Below, piece after piece: positions 63,173 to 64,000 of a DNA stretch of 64,000 nucleotides. The DNA comes from Sphingomonas cavernae (GTDB taxonomy: Bacteria; Pseudomonadota; Alphaproteobacteria; Sphingomonadales; Sphingomonadaceae), in assembly GCF_003590775.1 (NCBI RefSeq), contig NZ_QYUM01000004.1, positions 186,001-250,000 of the forward strand, read 5' to 3'. Under the pieces are notes generated by a model that worked only from the letters and a program-made list of their open reading frames with translations, did not search any database and was not told the DNA's origin. The translations under genes were made by a program, and so were the position numbers. Position 1 is the first letter of the stretch, and each line of letters opens with the position of its first letter.

Positions 63173-64000
63173 ATGAGCGCATTCGGAAAACGGGGTGGAA
63201 TCGGTGGCGGCGCGAACAGTCGGCCGTCCTTCGGTGTGGCGCGCCCGATGCAGGGCGGCGGCATTCCGCCCAAGGGACCAAGCGAACCACTCGGCGGCGC
63301 GCAATTTCCGCCACTCGATCCCGGCGCGATCGCGTCCGAAGACATGGCGGCATCGCCGGTAACCCAAAGCGATGCGATGAACCGGCTCGACAGCCGCATG
63401 AACGACGTTCACACGCATTCGAGCAAGGTCGAAGGCTTCGAGGCCTCGGTCCACAAGATCAAGGAACAGGTGCTGCCGCGCCTGCTCGAACGCGTCGACC
63501 CCGAGGCGGCCGCCACGCTCAACAAGGACGAGCTGGCCGAGGAATTTCGTCCGATCATCGGCGAGGTGCTCGCCGAACTGAAGCTGACGCTCAACCGCCG
63601 CGAACAGTTCGCACTCGAAAAGGTGCTCGTCGACGAATTGCTGGGCCTCGGGCCACTCGAAGAGCTGCTCTCCGATCCCAACATTTCCGACATCATGGTC
63701 AACGGTCCCGAGCAGACTTACATCGAACGCAAGGGCAAGCTCGAGATCGCGCAGATCCAGTTCCGCGACGAGGAGCATCTGCTCCAGATCGCGCAGCGCA
63801 TCTGCAACTCGGTCGGCCGCCGCGTCGACCAGACCACCCCGCTTGCCGACGCCCGCCTGAAGGACGGCAGCCGCGTTAACGTGATCGTGCCGCCGCTGTC
63901 CTTGCGCGGCACCGCGATCTCGATTCGTAAGTTTTCGGACAAGCCGATCACGCTCGACATGATGGCGGGCTTCGGATCGATGAGCCCCAAGATGGCGACC
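63173..64000 (+). CDS. cpaF: CpaF/TadA-family secretion ATPase (5' part)
   Basis: 276 codons are visible before the window ends. A flexible Gly/Pro-rich N-terminus (MSAFGKRGGIGGGANSRP) is followed by the CpaF N-terminal domain: PRLLERVDPEAAATLNKDEL, LVDELLGLGPLEELLSDPNISDIMVNG and RICNSVGRRVDQTTPLADARLKDGSRVN. The Walker motifs lie beyond the end. CpaF drives assembly of Flp/Tad type pili. It may be part of a larger tad locus to the right. Confidence 0.93.
   Translation, partial: MSAFGKRGGIGGGANSRPSFGVARPMQGGGIPPKGPSEPLGGAQFPPLDPGAIASEDMAASPVTQSDAMNRLDSRMNDVHTHSSKVEGFEASVHKIKEQVLPRLLERVDPEAAATLNKDELAEEFRPIIGEVLAELKLTLNRREQFALEKVLVDELLGLGPLEELLSDPNISDIMVNGPEQTYIERKGKLEIAQIQFRDEEHLLQIAQRICNSVGRRVDQTTPLADARLKDGSRVNVIVPPLSLRGTAISIRKFSDKPITLDMMAGFGSMSPKMAT

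Overview
The window is high-GC DNA from an alphaproteobacterium, very probably a member of the Sphingomonadales (Sphingomonas, Sphingopyxis or a relative). Pointers are the atpHAGDC operon without F0 genes and with a very short epsilon subunit, the CckA-type phosphotransferase gene chpT, an alphaproteobacterial-type RpoH, TTG/GTG starts after good Shine-Dalgarno sites, and many short paired inverted repeats between genes. No rRNA, tRNA or CRISPR array was seen. The only RNA gene recognised is the 4.5S signal recognition particle RNA.

Layout. 1-5060: dnaK (runs off the left edge), a copper-chaperone lipoprotein, an HExxH protein, and the heat-shock pair hrcA-grpE. 5264-7917: rph-rdgB-hemW. 7935-14399: a chemotaxis operon cheA-cheW-cheY-cheB-cheR, with chpT and a JAMM-domain gene beyond it. 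14416-16332: rluD and rpoH, so the window holds the heat-shock sigma factor, the HrcA repressor and the DnaK/GrpE chaperones. 16378-24784: an NTF2-like protein, an orphan peptide-type binding protein, mtgA, ybaB-dnaX-SRP RNA, and a ferredoxin with two tandem cysteine desulfurases. 24892-28305: alpha/beta hydrolase, GFA protein, dimethylargininase-like enzyme, threonine/serine dehydratase-like enzyme, and a GIY-YIG nuclease gene without a normal start codon. 28378-29230: an IS5-family element that splits a palindromic repeat. 29342-34169: a polyamine block (carboxy(nor)spermidine dehydrogenase, its decarboxylase, ornithine decarboxylase) and two MAPEG proteins. 34355-43760: RNA methyltransferase, NAD(P)HX repair, ilvD, N-formylglutamate amidohydrolase, enoyl-CoA hydratase, ispE and a TPR protein. 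43761-44546: gene-poor, partly AT-rich, with a VOC-protein remnant and an 18-bp hairpin. 44547-57224: exported proteins, ETF-ubiquinone oxidoreductase, degenerate UDG-like protein, lytic transglycosylase, MoaB-like, radical SAM, Ada, PanE, Ogt and a chemoreceptor. 57225-62282: ATP synthase F1 genes. 63173-64000: start of a CpaF/TadA pilus ATPase.

The most unusual theme is the repeats. At least eight sites carry paired inverted repeats between genes, including two inside the ATP synthase operon, and a ~150-200 bp composite element occurs four times. Three repeats lie inside reading frames without breaking them: a 121-bp two-hairpin element in ispE adds about 39 residues, another in a cysteine desulfurase adds about 28, and a third supplies the start codon and first 15 residues of a lipoprotein signal peptide. 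These resemble in principle the palindromic coding elements known from Rickettsia. A second theme is regulation: near-consensus CtrA boxes upstream of both cheA and the distant chemoreceptor gene, with chpT next door, and a leader upstream of ornithine decarboxylase that can pair with its own ribosome binding site.
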